Below, in pieces: positions 52,594-63,865 of a stretch of 64,000 bases of DNA. The notes under the pieces are model-generated. The model worked only from the letters and a program-made list of their open reading frames with translations, did not search any database and was not told the DNA's origin. The stretch is from CAZUGO01 sp964619935. Lineage in GTDB: Bacteria; Planctomycetota; Phycisphaerae; UBA1845; CAIVHJ01. Every line of letters begins with the position of its first letter. The first letter of the stretch is position 1. Location: assembly GCA_964619935.1 (NCBI GenBank), contig CAZUGO010000030.1, positions 62,001-126,000 on the forward strand, written 5' to 3'. A program made the position numbers and the translations under genes.

Positions 52594-53943
52594 TTACGGT
52601 GTCGCTCCGCGCGGTCGGGCGATCTGGGTCCTCAGTCTGGTGATGTCTTCGTGTACAGCGGTCAGCGCCGCACGGGCCTGCTCGAAGTCCACCGCTTCAT
52701 CGATGGCCTGCTGCAGGAACCGCTCCACCAGCGGCTTGCTCTGGATGGCCAGGTCGAACTCCGGATTGCTGCCGCTGGCATAGGCACCGATGTTCACCAG
52801 ATCCTCGATTTCGAACCACGTCGCCAGCAGCTTGCGCACTTGGGCAGCCGCTTGGCGGTGGCCCCCATCGACCACGTCGACCATCAGCCGGCTGACGCTA
52901 TTGAGCACGTCGACCGCCGGATAATGGCCGCGGCCGGCCAACGTTCGTGACAGCCAGACATGGCCGTCGAGGATTCCACGGACGGCGTCGGACACCGGTT
53001 CGTTGATGTCGTCGCCCTCCACCAGCACCGAGTAGAACCCGGTGATGCTGCCGCGGGCGGTGCGCCCGGTGCGCTCCAGCAACTGCGGCAACATGCCGAA
53101 GACGCTCGGTGTGTAGCCTTTCGTGGCCGGGGGTTCGCCGGCCGCCAGACCAATCTGGCGCTGGGCCATCGCCAGCCGGGTTAGCGAGTCCATCAGCAAC
53201 AGAACGTGCAGCCCTTGGTCACGAAAGTATTCGGCGATGGCGGTGGCCGCGAAACAGGCCCGCACGCGCATGACCGGCGCTTCGTCGGAGGTGCTGACCA
53301 CCAGGACCGCCTTGCGGGCGCCGTCGGGCCCCAGATCCTTCTCAATGAAATCTTTGACCTCGCGGCCGCGCTCGCCCACCATGGCCACCACGGTGACGTC
53401 GGCAGCGCAGTAGCGGGCGATCATGCCCAGCAGCACACTCTTGCCCACACCGGTTCCGGAGAAGATCCCGATGCGCTGCCCGGCCCCGATGGTCAAGAGA
53501 CCGTCCAGGCAGCGAATGCCGGTGCCCAGCGGTTGGGAAATCCTTTCGCGAGCCAGCGGCGCCGGTGCCGGCTCGAACAGCGAGTAGAATCGTTCGGGGT
53601 GAATCCGGCCCTGCCCATCGATGGGCCGACCCAGACCATTGACCACCCGGCCCAGCAGCGCCGGCCCGACCGCGACCTGCTGCATTCCGGCCACGGTGAA
53701 GACTGCGTCACCGGCCGCCACCCCGCGGGTGGTCTGCACCGGCATCAGCAGGGTCTGCCCGTCGCGAAAACCAACCACCTGGGCATCGATGGCGCCGTCG
53801 CGCCGGGTGCGCACCCGACACAGCGAGCCGATCTCCGCGGGCACACCCACCGCTCGCATGATCAGCCCGTTGACCGCCGTCAGCGTCCCGGTCAGGCGCA
53901 ATGGATTCAGCTGGTCTACAAATTGGGTGTGATGCTCAAACAC
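52594..53943 (-). CDS. fliI: Flagellar export ATPase FliI
   Basis: The 449-residue protein has the F1-beta-like ATPase motifs: GTGVGKS P-loop (163-169), LLMDSLTRLAMAQRQIGLAA (Walker B) and the FliI-specific PPATKGYTPSVFGMLPQLLE. It energises export of flagellar proteins. It is 12 bases downstream of fliH. Confidence 0.97.
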   Translation of the reverse strand: MFEHHTQFVDQLNPLRLTGTLTAVNGLIMRAVGVPAEIGSLCRVRTRRDGAIDAQVVGFRDGQTLLMPVQTTRGVAAGDAVFTVAGMQQVAVGPALLGRVVNGLGRPIDGQGRIHPERFYSLFEPAPAPLARERISQPLGTGIRCLDGLLTIGAGQRIGIFSGTGVGKSVLLGMIARYCAADVTVVAMVGERGREVKDFIEKDLGPDGARKAVLVVSTSDEAPVMRVRACFAATAIAEYFRDQGLHVLLLMDSLTRLAMAQRQIGLAAGEPPATKGYTPSVFGMLPQLLERTGRTARGSITGFYSVLVEGDDINEPVSDAVRGILDGHVWLSRTLAGRGHYPAVDVLNSVSRLMVDVVDGGHRQAAAQVRKLLATWFEIEDLVNIGAYASGSNPEFDLAIQSKPLVERFLQQAIDEAVDFEQARAALTAVHEDITRLRTQIARPRGATP

Positions 53944-53955
53944 GATTGTCCTGGG

Positions 53956-54663
53956 TCACTCCAACCCCGCGCTCAGCAGGGCGCGGGTGATTTCATCGAG
54001 CTGCTGCTCGAGGGTGGCGTCAACCTGTCCGGTCTCGGAGCTGAGCACCACGCCGCCGCGGGTCAACTGCGGATCATCAACCAGCCGGATGTGCGGATGA
54101 TCGGCAATGCGATCGGTCAGTTGGGCGCAGAATCGTTCTAGAGCGGCGAGATCTTCCGGATGGGCCCGCACCGTCAGGTCTGAGCGCCCGACGACCAGTG
54201 CCAGGGCGGCTTGCAGGTTTGCCGGAGCGACGTCGGGATTTACCCGGGCCACTCCCTGGGTCACCCGCCGGGCCAGGTGCACGGCGAATTCCAGTAAATC
54301 GCGTTCGGACTGGTACAACCGCAACTTCCGTTCATTGTTGACCGCGGTCAGGGTTGCTGCCAGCGTTTCGGCGAGGTGCTTGAGGTCCTGGTCGAAGTGG
54401 GCCCGGGCTTCCAGCAGTGCTTGTTCGCGGCCTTCGGTTTGCCCAGCGAGGCGGCCGGCCTCCAGGCCTTCGACGTGTCCGCGGCGGAGGGCTTCCTGGT
54501 GCAGTCGATCGGCGGTTTCGCGGGCCTCGGTCAGCAGGCACTCGGCCTGCAGCCGGGCCTGGGCGATGACCTCCTGGGCCTCGCCCAGCAGGTCGCGCAT
54601 GTGAAACACGGTGGGCACGCCACCTTGCCGTACTGCCTGCGCTGCCTTGAGGACTGCCGCCAT
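53956..54663 (-). CDS. fliH: FliI regulator FliH
   Basis: The 235-residue protein has a long helical N-terminal part (Ala/Glu-rich with ETADRLHQEALRRGHVEGLE and GQTEGREQALLEAR) and the FliH C-terminal domain (YQSERDLLEFAVHLARRVTQ, HIRLVDDPQLTRGGVVLSSE, TGQVDATLEQQLDEI). It binds and controls FliI. Neighbours fliG and fliI support it. Confidence 0.92.
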   Translation of the reverse strand: MAAVLKAAQAVRQGGVPTVFHMRDLLGEAQEVIAQARLQAECLLTEARETADRLHQEALRRGHVEGLEAGRLAGQTEGREQALLEARAHFDQDLKHLAETLAATLTAVNNERKLRLYQSERDLLEFAVHLARRVTQGVARVNPDVAPANLQAALALVVGRSDLTVRAHPEDLAALERFCAQLTDRIADHPHIRLVDDPQLTRGGVVLSSETGQVDATLEQQLDEITRALLSAGLE

Positions 54664-54708
54664 CTGCGTCTCCGTCAGGGCCCAGCGTTCGGGCCCGATG
54701 CCTTTCGG

Positions 54709-55764
54709 TTAGACGATGACCTCTTTTTCGCCGCCGCGGCCAGCGATGATGATCTCCCCGGCATCCTCCAGCCGGCGGACCACATCGACGATGCGCTGCT
54801 GAGCGGCTTCGACGTCGCTGATGCGCACCGGGCCCATGTACTCCATGTCTTCCCTGATCAACTGGACGGCGCGGTCGGACATGTTGCGGAAGATCTTGTC
54901 CTTGAGCTCGTCGCTGGCGGTCTTGAGTGACAGGGCCAGCTCGTCATTGTCGATCTCTTTGAGCACCGCCTGGATGCCCTTGTCGTTGACCAGAATGATG
55001 TCTTCGAAGACGAACATCAGGCGGCGGATCTGCTCGACCAGGTCGGGATCTTCGGTCTCCAGGGCTTCGAGGATGTTCTTCTCGGTGGCCCGGTCGGACA
55101 GGTTGAGCATTTCGGCCACCGACTCCACGCCGCCCACTTTCTGCAGGGTCTGCGACACGATGCCGGACAGCCGCATCTCCAGGCCTTGCTCGACTTCCTT
55201 GACCACTTCCGGGTTGGTCTGTTCCATGTTGGCGATCCGGGCCACCACTTCGATCTGCTTGTTCGGCGGCAGCCCGCCGAGAATCTCGCTGGCCTTGGCG
55301 CTGGGCACGTGGGCCAGCACCAGGGCGATGGTCTGGGGATGCTCGTCCTGGATGAAGGTCAAAAGGTTCTCGCTGTCGGCCTTTTGCAGGAACGAGAACG
55401 GCTGCTGATTGACCTGGTGCTCGATCTGCTGCATGATCCGGGTGGCTTCTTCCTTGGACATCGACTTCTGCAAGAGCCGGCGGGCGAACAGCATGCCGCC
55501 CTGTTCGACGAAGCGCCGGGCCAGGGCCAGGTTGTAGAACTCGGTGATCACCGAGTTGGACACTTCGGGCTCCACCAGGTCGATCATGGCGATTTCGCGG
55601 GTGACCTCCTCGACGGTCAGCCCGGGCAGCAGCCCCAGCACCTTGGAGGCCGTGTCCGAATCCATGCTCAAGAGCAGAATGGCGGCCTTGCGCAGGCCGC
55701 CCAGCTTCTTGCCGTCTTCGATGGATTGAAGCATGCTCTTGGACATTGGGCGCGACTCAATCAT
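54709..55764 (-). CDS. fliG: Motor switch protein FliG
   Basis: The 351-residue protein has the FliG three-domain layout: N-terminal LRKAAILLLSMDSDTASKVL, the middle HPQTIALVLAHVPSAKASEI, and the C-terminal torque helix DLVEQIRRLMFVFEDIILVN. The start overlaps the fliF stop by ATGA. It contacts MotA and generates torque. Confidence 0.97.
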   Translation of the reverse strand: MIESRPMSKSMLQSIEDGKKLGGLRKAAILLLSMDSDTASKVLGLLPGLTVEEVTREIAMIDLVEPEVSNSVITEFYNLALARRFVEQGGMLFARRLLQKSMSKEEATRIMQQIEHQVNQQPFSFLQKADSENLLTFIQDEHPQTIALVLAHVPSAKASEILGGLPPNKQIEVVARIANMEQTNPEVVKEVEQGLEMRLSGIVSQTLQKVGGVESVAEMLNLSDRATEKNILEALETEDPDLVEQIRRLMFVFEDIILVNDKGIQAVLKEIDNDELALSLKTASDELKDKIFRNMSDRAVQLIREDMEYMGPVRISDVEAAQQRIVDVVRRLEDAGEIIIAGRGGEKEVIV

Positions 55765-57419
55765 ACGGTGTCACGATCGATCCAGCGCCGCACGAGTTGG
55801 GCGGCGCCTTCCGGATCGTCGTTAATGAGGTCAGAAACCTGCTGGGCGATCTGCCGGGCGCGGATGCTGCTCTCGTCGGTTTCCTGGGCGATCAGGAACG
55901 CATCCGGCGCGCCGGCCTTGCCGATGGGTCCGGCGTCAACCGTCAACTCGCCCAGCGGCCCGGTCAACGGGCCGTCGGGTTCGCCACCCTGCGGCAGCGC
56001 CGCGGCGGCGCCGGCCTTGCGCACCATCATCATCATCATGCCCATGGCCAGGAGGGCCAATGCGGCCAATCCCAATTGCCGGCCGTTCGCAGTGATGAAC
56101 CGCTGCATCGTCAGTGCCTCCTGGGCTTCGGAAACCGGCGGCGGCGCGATGTATGCGACCGCGTTGTCGGAAAATACCGTGACCACCACAGTGGATTCCC
56201 GCTCAGCCACGGCGTCCAGGATGGGGGCAACCTGCCTTTGAATTTCCTGCTTCTGCTCCTCGATGAACCCGTCGAGCTGCTGTGGCGCCGGCTCTTCGTC
56301 GGGCGTTCCGCTGATCGCCTTGAGGGCCCCCACGAAGTAGCTCCGCGGCACCCCGATGGAGGCGGCGGCCTGCAGAATGGCACCGGGCCGCTTCTCGGTC
56401 ACGGTGCGCTTCTGGCCGCGGGACTCCATGAACTCGGTTTCTTTCTTCTCCTTGGTGGAGGTCTGGCCTTGGCCGCCGGCGCGCAGATTGACGCTGGTAT
56501 TGGCCGAGACCCCCGGCTCTTGGGCCGTGCTGATGTTGGAGGTCACGGTGTCGTCGATCAGCTCGCGCTTGATCGGCGGCTCTTCCATGGTGATGTCGGA
56601 CTGGCTGATCGCCTGGTCGTCTATCTTGACCGTCACCTGGGCATTGACGCCGGGGATGTAGTTCAGCAAGTCCCTGATCTTCTCGAGCAGTTGGGCTTCC
56701 TTGTGCTGCTGCAATTCGTAGAGCTGCGACCCGAACTGATCATCGGGGTCCTCCACAGTGTACGAGCGCCCGGCGATCATGTCGGTGACGCTGACGCTCT
56801 GGGGTTCCAGGCCGGGAACCGCTCCGGCCACCAGGCGGGCCATGCTCTCGACCACCGCCTTGTCCATGCGCTGGCCGCCGACCAGCTTGACCGACACCGT
56901 GGCCTTGGGCTCGTTGGTCCGGTTCAAGCGCCGGCTGCGCGATTCGGAAGCCACCATCACGTGGGCTTCCGTGACCCGCGGCCAGGCCTCAATGGTCATG
57001 GCCAACTCATTCATCAGGGCGATGTTCTGCTGCCACTCGGTTTTCTGGGCGCTGGCAAAAATATCCTGTTCCTTGACGAGGTTTTCGAAGGTCACCTTCA
57101 ACGTCTTCGGGCCGGTGCTGCGCTCGTTGAGCAGCATGATCAGCCGCCGCCAATCACCGGGCCGGACGTACAGCGTTCCCTTGCGGTCTTCGTAGTCTTC
57201 ACCGAGCAGCTGCAGTTGGCGGATGGTGTCCGATAATTCTTCCTCGTTCATGATGTCGGCATACAGCGGCACCATCTCGCGGTGCTGGGCCCACTGTGAC
57301 AACATCACGAAGGCCAGGGCGATGATCACCACACACAGGCCCAGGGCCACGCGTTGTGAGGTTTCCAGGCCGCTCAACTGCCGTTTGAGGCTCTCAAGCT
57401 GGGACTGAAGAATGGCCAT
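55761..57419 (-). CDS. fliF: MS-ring protein FliF
   Basis: The 552-residue protein has two membrane helices (about 24-43 and 445-465) flanking a periplasmic ring-building region. That region contains NIALMNELAMTIEAWPRVTE, LVAGAVPGLEPQSVSVTDM and NYIPGVNAQVTVKIDDQ. The C-terminal tail binds FliG. Normal length. Confidence 0.96.
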   Translation of the reverse strand: MAILQSQLESLKRQLSGLETSQRVALGLCVVIIALAFVMLSQWAQHREMVPLYADIMNEEELSDTIRQLQLLGEDYEDRKGTLYVRPGDWRRLIMLLNERSTGPKTLKVTFENLVKEQDIFASAQKTEWQQNIALMNELAMTIEAWPRVTEAHVMVASESRSRRLNRTNEPKATVSVKLVGGQRMDKAVVESMARLVAGAVPGLEPQSVSVTDMIAGRSYTVEDPDDQFGSQLYELQQHKEAQLLEKIRDLLNYIPGVNAQVTVKIDDQAISQSDITMEEPPIKRELIDDTVTSNISTAQEPGVSANTSVNLRAGGQGQTSTKEKKETEFMESRGQKRTVTEKRPGAILQAAASIGVPRSYFVGALKAISGTPDEEPAPQQLDGFIEEQKQEIQRQVAPILDAVAERESTVVVTVFSDNAVAYIAPPPVSEAQEALTMQRFITANGRQLGLAALALLAMGMMMMMVRKAGAAAALPQGGEPDGPLTGPLGELTVDAGPIGKAGAPDAFLIAQETDESSIRARQIAQQVSDLINDDPEGAAQLVRRWIDRDTV

Positions 57420-57459
57420 GCACCGTCCTCATCAGGAATATAAGATTCAGGGGCGCCGC

Positions 57460-57777
57460 TCAGACGCGCATCTGCTGCAATTCGCGGTAGGCATCCACCA
57501 GTTTGTTGCGCATTTCCATCATCATGCTGAAAGCAATATCCGCCTTGCGCACGGCGCTGAGCACCTCGGCAACATTGTCGGCGTCGCCGGTGGCCAGTTT
57601 CTGGACGCCGGCGGTGGCTTCCTGCTGCAGGCGGTTGACCTCTTCCAGGCTGTCCAGCAGCGTGCTCTTGAAGTCGCGGCCGGCGGCGGTGCCCATCCGC
57701 TCCGCAGGGTCCGGCTGGCCCGGCCCGTGCGGTCGCACGATGGGGTTGAAGTTCAGGGGTCCGATCGGGTCGGGCAT
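57460..57777 (-). CDS. fliE: Rod/export-gate adapter FliE
   Basis: The start at 57777 (MPDPIGPLNFNPI) gives 105 residues. The C-terminal half has the FliE motif DFKSTLLDSLEEVNRLQQEA, then DADNVAEVLSAVRKADIAFS and MMMEMRNKLVDAYRELQQM. The frame extends upstream to 57810 but overlaps flgC there. FliE connects the MS ring and the rod. Confidence 0.92.
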   Translation of the reverse strand: MPDPIGPLNFNPIVRPHGPGQPDPAERMGTAAGRDFKSTLLDSLEEVNRLQQEATAGVQKLATGDADNVAEVLSAVRKADIAFSMMMEMRNKLVDAYRELQQMRV

Positions 57778-57802
57778 GTGCGGTCCCTCGCGAGGCCTCG
57801 GC

Positions 57803-58177
57803 CTAGGCAATCAGCCGAATGGCGGCTTCCGCCATGGCTTTCGTCGCATTCATCATGGTGACGTTGGCGTCGTAGGCCCGCGCCGCCTCGATGGCGTTGA
57901 CCATTTCGTTCATGACGCTGACGTTGGACATTTGGACATAGCCGCGCTGGGGGCCTTTCGCCAGGGCCTGCGGGTGCCCCGGGTCATAACGCATCTGCCC
58001 GGGTCGCGGATCGACCAGGATGGCCTGTACCTCGACGCCCGCGGCGGCTTCGGTGAACACCGCTACGCGGCGGTGGTAACCGGGCACGTCGGCATTCGCC
58101 ACGTTGCCGGCGATGGTGTCCATGCGGATGCGCTGGGCCACCAACCCTGATGTGCTGGTCTCAAGCATTCCAAACAT
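57803..58177 (-). CDS. flgC: Proximal rod protein FlgC
   Basis: The 124-residue protein begins with a rod motif (LVAQRIRMDTIAGNVANADV) and ends with YVQMSNVSVMNEMVNAIEAA and RAYDANVTMMNATKAMAEAA. It belongs to the flagellar rod with FlgB, FlgF and FlgG. Confidence 0.96.
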   Translation of the reverse strand: MFGMLETSTSGLVAQRIRMDTIAGNVANADVPGYHRRVAVFTEAAAGVEVQAILVDPRPGQMRYDPGHPQALAKGPQRGYVQMSNVSVMNEMVNAIEAARAYDANVTMMNATKAMAEAAIRLIA

Positions 58178-58192
58178 GCCATTGGCTCCCTA

Positions 58193-58627
58193 TCAGACCT
58201 CTCCTCGAATCGCGGCCTTGAGGGCATCAAAGCTGTTTCCCAACATCTGGCTGTACAGGTTGTAGGTCACGACATTCTCGGCCACCGCCGCCATGAGCAC
58301 TTCGACCCGCCCGTTGGTCTGGTCATGAAACAGCAGGTTCTGCGCGGGCAGGTCGACTGGGGTGACTTGCAGGTGCCCAGCATCGTCGATGCGGAATTCC
58401 TCCGTGTTCGGCAACTCCAGAGCCGCCTGCCGATTACGGCCCCGGGTGTCCACAGCCCGGCGCAGGGCATCCTGAAACACCTCGGGATCCAACTGGCGGG
58501 TCTTGAACCCCGGCACATCCAGGTTGGCGATGTTGTGGGCCAGCAGCTTCTGCCGGGACTCGAGGAACGCCAGCGACTGGGTCAGCACCGGGATATTGCC
58601 GCGATCCGCCAGATCCGCCAAGAGCAT
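58193..58627 (-). CDS. flgB: Proximal rod protein FlgB
   Basis: ATG 58627 (MLLADLADRGNIPVLTQSL) is chosen as the family-like start; the longer frame to 58801 runs into the preceding gene. The 144-residue protein has the rod motif LLAHNIANLDVPGFKTRQ and the C-terminal VTYNLYSQMLGNSFDALKAA. The 143 bp before the start are free of genes and likely hold regulatory sequence. Confidence 0.93.
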   Translation of the reverse strand: MLLADLADRGNIPVLTQSLAFLESRQKLLAHNIANLDVPGFKTRQLDPEVFQDALRRAVDTRGRNRQAALELPNTEEFRIDDAGHLQVTPVDLPAQNLLFHDQTNGRVEVLMAAVAENVVTYNLYSQMLGNSFDALKAAIRGEV

Positions 58628-58770
58628 CGTGGTTCCGTCCTCATCACACCCGGGTGCACCGGCCAGCGCCATGCACGACCCGTTCCAGCGTCGGGCAGGT
58701 TGACCGACCGCCCTGATACCGCCGCAGCGCCGCCGCCCCGGCGGCAGATTCTGCGCCGGTACCGGCAATC

Positions 58771-60109
<1,339 letters not shown>

Positions 60110-60135
<26 letters not shown>

Positions 60136-61000
60136 GAATCGGCTCCTTGTGATGCGCTCGGCCTTTGGCCTCGGGGCCCGGCAAGTGCAGGGTGAAGCAG
60201 GCCCCGCCGTTGCCTAGGTTGCGAACTGTGACCCGCCCGCCGTGGCTCTCGCAGATGCGATGCACAATGGCCAGGCCCAGCCCGGTGCCGGTGTCCTTGG
60301 TTGTGAAGAACGGATTAAAAATTCGCTGCATGACCGACGGATCGATGCCCGAACCATTGTCGCGGATGTGCACGGCAATCATGCCGTCGGCCGCTCGATC
60401 GGCAGCCGCCTCGATGCGGCCGCCGGAGCCGACGGCATCAACGCCGTTGAGCACAACGTTCAGCAGGGCCCGCTCGACCATCGCGGGATCGACCCGCAAC
60501 TCATGGGTCAAGATGGAGGTGTCCACCGCCAGATCCACCTGCTTCCGGTCGGCTGGGGCCGTCGCCAGGTCAAAGACGTTGGCAATCAACACCTGCAGCG
60601 GGACCGCGCGAATGTCAGGCGCATGGCTGCCACCGAAATCGAGAATGCCGCCGACGATCTTCTCCAGGGCATCGACGCCCGACGCGATCTTGCGAACCAG
60701 GCGCTGGGCGTCGGGCAGTGCGCTGAGATCGCGGTCCAACAGCGACGCGTACAACTGGATGCTGCCCAGTGGATTGCGAATCTCGTGGGCCACACCGGTA
60801 GCCATCTCACCCAGCGCCGCCAGCCGCTCGCGGCGGGCCAACTCCAAGTTCTTGTCCTGCAGCTCCACGCGGAGCTTGACCACCTCATGATTGAGCGATT
60901 CGTGCGAACGTTTGAGTTGCTCGGTAACCTCGTTGTAGGCCGTGATGATCGCGGCTAGTTCCCGTTCCCGCTGGCTGAGACTGATTGTTGAGGGCGTCAT
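60110..61000 (-). CDS. Flagellar sensor histidine kinase
   Basis: The 296-residue protein is soluble and lacks membrane helices. It has a coiled-coil N-terminus, the HisKA box with H72 in GVAHEIRNPLGS, and a HATPase domain (NVVLNGVDAVGSGG, DNGSGIDPSVMQRIF, FFTTKDTGTGLGLAIV). This arrangement is that of FlrB/FleS, which phosphorylate the adjacent sigma-54 regulator. Start overlaps the FlgN-like gene by ATGA. Confidence 0.92.
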
Positions 61001-61458
61001 ATCGATTCATCCATACCCATGGCAGCGCCGGGCATCGGGCCCCGGCCGCCCGAATAGGCGGTGCAGGCCTGCCGGCCGACCTGGTTGGCCTGCAACTCCT
61101 CCTTGGTTCTGACCTTGCGGGCCGCCAGAATGCGGCTGTCTTCTGCGTCGGTACGCAGGACGCCTTGGAATGTCTCGGCCACCTGGTCAAACAGCTGCTC
61201 CGCCTCGGGTCGGATGTCCGCCGGGAATATCTGCGGCCGCTCGCGCCAGTACTCCTGCACCGGGGCCAGGCGGCGGGCGGCGGCGCCCATCTCGTTCATC
61301 AACTCCTGGCGCTCGGCCAACAAGGCCAGCAGCGGGGCGGCGTCCTGGCGGGTGACCAGCGTTCGCTGGCGCCGTGACAAGTCCTGAAGCCGGCGAGCCA
61401 ACGCCAGTTGGCTTCGCAGCAACTCGAGAAGATGATTCGGATCAGTCATGTGGCTCAT
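60997..61458 (-). CDS. FlgN-like export chaperone (flagellar cluster)
   Basis: The 153-residue protein is all-helical (LLELLRSQLALARRLQDLSR, LLALLAERQELMNEMGAAAR). Its length and helix pattern are those of FlgN-type chaperones, which carry the hook-filament junction proteins FlgK/FlgL. The extra C-terminal tail (GRQACTAYSGGRGPMPGAAM) is unusual. ATG 61458 overlaps the upstream TPR gene, and the stop overlaps the kinase gene start. No flgK or flgL is in the window. Confidence 0.6.
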   Translation of the reverse strand: MSHMTDPNHLLELLRSQLALARRLQDLSRRQRTLVTRQDAAPLLALLAERQELMNEMGAAARRLAPVQEYWRERPQIFPADIRPEAEQLFDQVAETFQGVLRTDAEDSRILAARKVRTKEELQANQVGRQACTAYSGGRGPMPGAAMGMDESI

Positions 61459-63865
61459 GGTCTGCCTCGGACCGAGGGTAGTCCCCGGTGCGCTCCATCC
61501 ACGAAAACAAGTGACGCCACTCCTCAGGTGTCTTGCGAACCCGCAGGTCATCGAACGCTTGGGGGTCGATCTTCCCGGTCAGCCACTGGGCACGCTCCAG
61601 CGCCGGCTTGATTTCGTCGACCCGACCCAAGGCCTCGTAGCAGTTGATCATCTGTACATAGGCCCACAGGGCCATGGGATCGTCCGGGTAGGCCCGTACC
61701 ACCGTCTGGTACAGCACCAGCGCCCGGCCGTGTTCGCCCAGGTCAAAGGCGCTGTCAGCGCGGTAGGCGTAGCTGAGCTGCAGTTGGAGTTGCTCCATCG
61801 GTGTGCGCTGCGGCTTGCCGCTCAGTTCGAGGATGACCTGATCGAACAGTTGCTCGGCCTGGCGCAAGCGCTCATGCTTACGCGACTGCAACTCATCGCG
61901 CTGCAGGGCGTTGCCGGTCTCGGCGGCAATGCGCTCCAGTTCCAGGCCGCTTTGCAGATAGGCATCGGCCAGCAGGAAGGTCGCCCGCACGTGGCGGGAA
62001 TCATCCGGATAGCGCTGCAGCGCCTCATCGAACCACTCAATGGCTGCTTCAGGGCGAGCGCTGCGCGAATACAGGTCACCCAGCTTGAATAGCGCATCGC
62101 GATAGATCATGGCCTCAGGCGTGAACATCGCCGGCTGCCCAGGGGCCTCCTGGACGATGGCTAGGAGGGTCTGCTCGGCATGCTCGGTATACCCGTCGCC
62201 CAGCAGCACGAAGCAATCGGCGAGCGGAATGTGCGACCACTGGGCCGGAGCGGTCTGGCGATGATCGCGGATGCACCTCTGGTACTGCTCGATGGCTTCG
62301 TGGAGCCGGCCATCGGCCTGGTAGGCTTGGCCGAGACGATACAGGGCCAACGGAATCTGCGGGCTGTGCGGCCGATTGGCAAGGAATTGCTCGAGCAGGG
62401 CAACGGACCGATCACGGTGGCCCGCCAGATCGAACATGCTGGCGGCCTGCCACATGGCCTCGCCGATCTGCGATTCCTCGACGCTGTCCAGCTCCGCCAG
62501 CGCCAGGTAATCCTCTGCCGCTGACAGGAACAGGGCCCTGCTGTCCTCGGCGAGTTTCCGGGCAGCGTCGCCTTCGGCGGATTCGGATTCCAGCCGAAGG
62601 CGACCCTGCTTATGCTCGCCCAGAAACTGCTTCATCAGGGCCAGGTCGCGCAGATACAGCTCGCGGGTGGAGGCATCGTGCCGCGGCACCAGGTCGCTGG
62701 CCAGCTGCAGGTATCGCAAACTGTCGTCATAGCGCTCGCGCTTGCGCAGCAAGCGGCTGCGCACCACCAGCGAATTGCGAACCTGTTCGCGACTGATCAC
62801 CACGTTGTCGCCGGTGTCCCGCAGGTCCTGCAGCACGGCCTGATAGTACCCAAGGGCCTCGTCAAAGCGTTCCAGTGCGGTCAGGGCCTCGGCCATCCCC
62901 AGCCGGGACGCCGTCACATAGCGCCCTTCGGCGTGGGCATCGAGCACGTCCTTGAAGAAGCTGATGGCCTCGAGCGGTCGCTGCGGGCCGTCATCCATCA
63001 TCACCACCTTGCCCAACAGCCATCCGGAGCGGGCATGAATGGCGTCACGGGTCTTGAGTTGGTTTCGCAACTCGCGGAGCAGCAGTTCGGCAGCATCGTA
63101 TCGCCCGGAGCGGTAGTCCAGGAGCGCTTCAAGGTAGTTCAGGAAGTGCTCGCCGTCCGTGCCCCTGAGGGCCGCGCGGTAGGTCTCAGCCAGCGCGAAT
63201 CCCTCCGACAGGCGGTCGGCTTCGAGCAGCAGATTGATCTTATGCTCCAGGGCCCAGCGCAGGACGTCCGGCCGGTCGATCGCGGCCGTCAACAGTTCGT
63301 CCAAGGCGGCGTGCCGCCCTTGCCGTGACGTCGGCAGGGCTTCCAGTAGCAGCGCCGTGCTTCTGCGCCGGACCTCCAGTGGATCCGAGGGACTGCGCTG
63401 CAGGGCTAATGTGTACTGTTCGAGGGCGGCCGCCGGCTGGCCCAACCACTCGAATAGCTGGCCGCTGCGCTGCAGAACATCGCCGGTGGGTGTGTGACCG
63501 AGCGACTCCGCCTGGGCGTACAGGGCGGCAACGCTGATGAGTTCCCGCTGTCTGCGGTCGGGGCGATTGGCAATGGCTTGATAGCGGGTGTCGGCCAAGG
63601 CGGCGTAAACCGCCGCCAGCTCGGCGGGCTGATAACGGGGGTCTCGCAGGATCGCCCGGGCCAGGGTCTCGGCCTCTTCCAAGAGCAGACCCCCGCGGAG
63701 CGATTCGATTTCGGCGACGCATTCCGCGACGGTCGGCCGCTCCGGAAGCGGGCGGATCCACCACGCCGTGCCGGCAAGGGCTCCCAGAGCCACGACGGCC
63801 AGCGGCAATTGCCACTTTCCCGAGATGCGGTCCGGAACTGTGCGCCATTGTCGGTCTGAGCTCAT
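61442..63865 (-). CDS. Large TPR-repeat membrane-anchored protein
   Basis: From ATG 63865 (MSSDRQWRTVPDRISGKW) the protein has 807 residues, with one membrane helix (about 18-36, LPLAVVALGALAGTAWWI) followed by more than a dozen TPR-like helix pairs. Examples are GMAEALTALERFDEALGYYQ, IPLALYRLGQAYQADGRLHE, LGDLYSRSARPEAAIEWFDE and VLYQTVVRAYPDDPMALWAY. It is the first gene of the cluster and is translationally coupled to the FlgN-like gene. TPR arrays bind protein partners; a role in assembly or regulation of the flagellum is inferred. Family unknown to me. Confidence 0.7.
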   Translation of the reverse strand: MSSDRQWRTVPDRISGKWQLPLAVVALGALAGTAWWIRPLPERPTVAECVAEIESLRGGLLLEEAETLARAILRDPRYQPAELAAVYAALADTRYQAIANRPDRRQRELISVAALYAQAESLGHTPTGDVLQRSGQLFEWLGQPAAALEQYTLALQRSPSDPLEVRRRSTALLLEALPTSRQGRHAALDELLTAAIDRPDVLRWALEHKINLLLEADRLSEGFALAETYRAALRGTDGEHFLNYLEALLDYRSGRYDAAELLLRELRNQLKTRDAIHARSGWLLGKVVMMDDGPQRPLEAISFFKDVLDAHAEGRYVTASRLGMAEALTALERFDEALGYYQAVLQDLRDTGDNVVISREQVRNSLVVRSRLLRKRERYDDSLRYLQLASDLVPRHDASTRELYLRDLALMKQFLGEHKQGRLRLESESAEGDAARKLAEDSRALFLSAAEDYLALAELDSVEESQIGEAMWQAASMFDLAGHRDRSVALLEQFLANRPHSPQIPLALYRLGQAYQADGRLHEAIEQYQRCIRDHRQTAPAQWSHIPLADCFVLLGDGYTEHAEQTLLAIVQEAPGQPAMFTPEAMIYRDALFKLGDLYSRSARPEAAIEWFDEALQRYPDDSRHVRATFLLADAYLQSGLELERIAAETGNALQRDELQSRKHERLRQAEQLFDQVILELSGKPQRTPMEQLQLQLSYAYRADSAFDLGEHGRALVLYQTVVRAYPDDPMALWAYVQMINCYEALGRVDEIKPALERAQWLTGKIDPQAFDDLRVRKTPEEWRHLFSWMERTGDYPRSEADHEPHD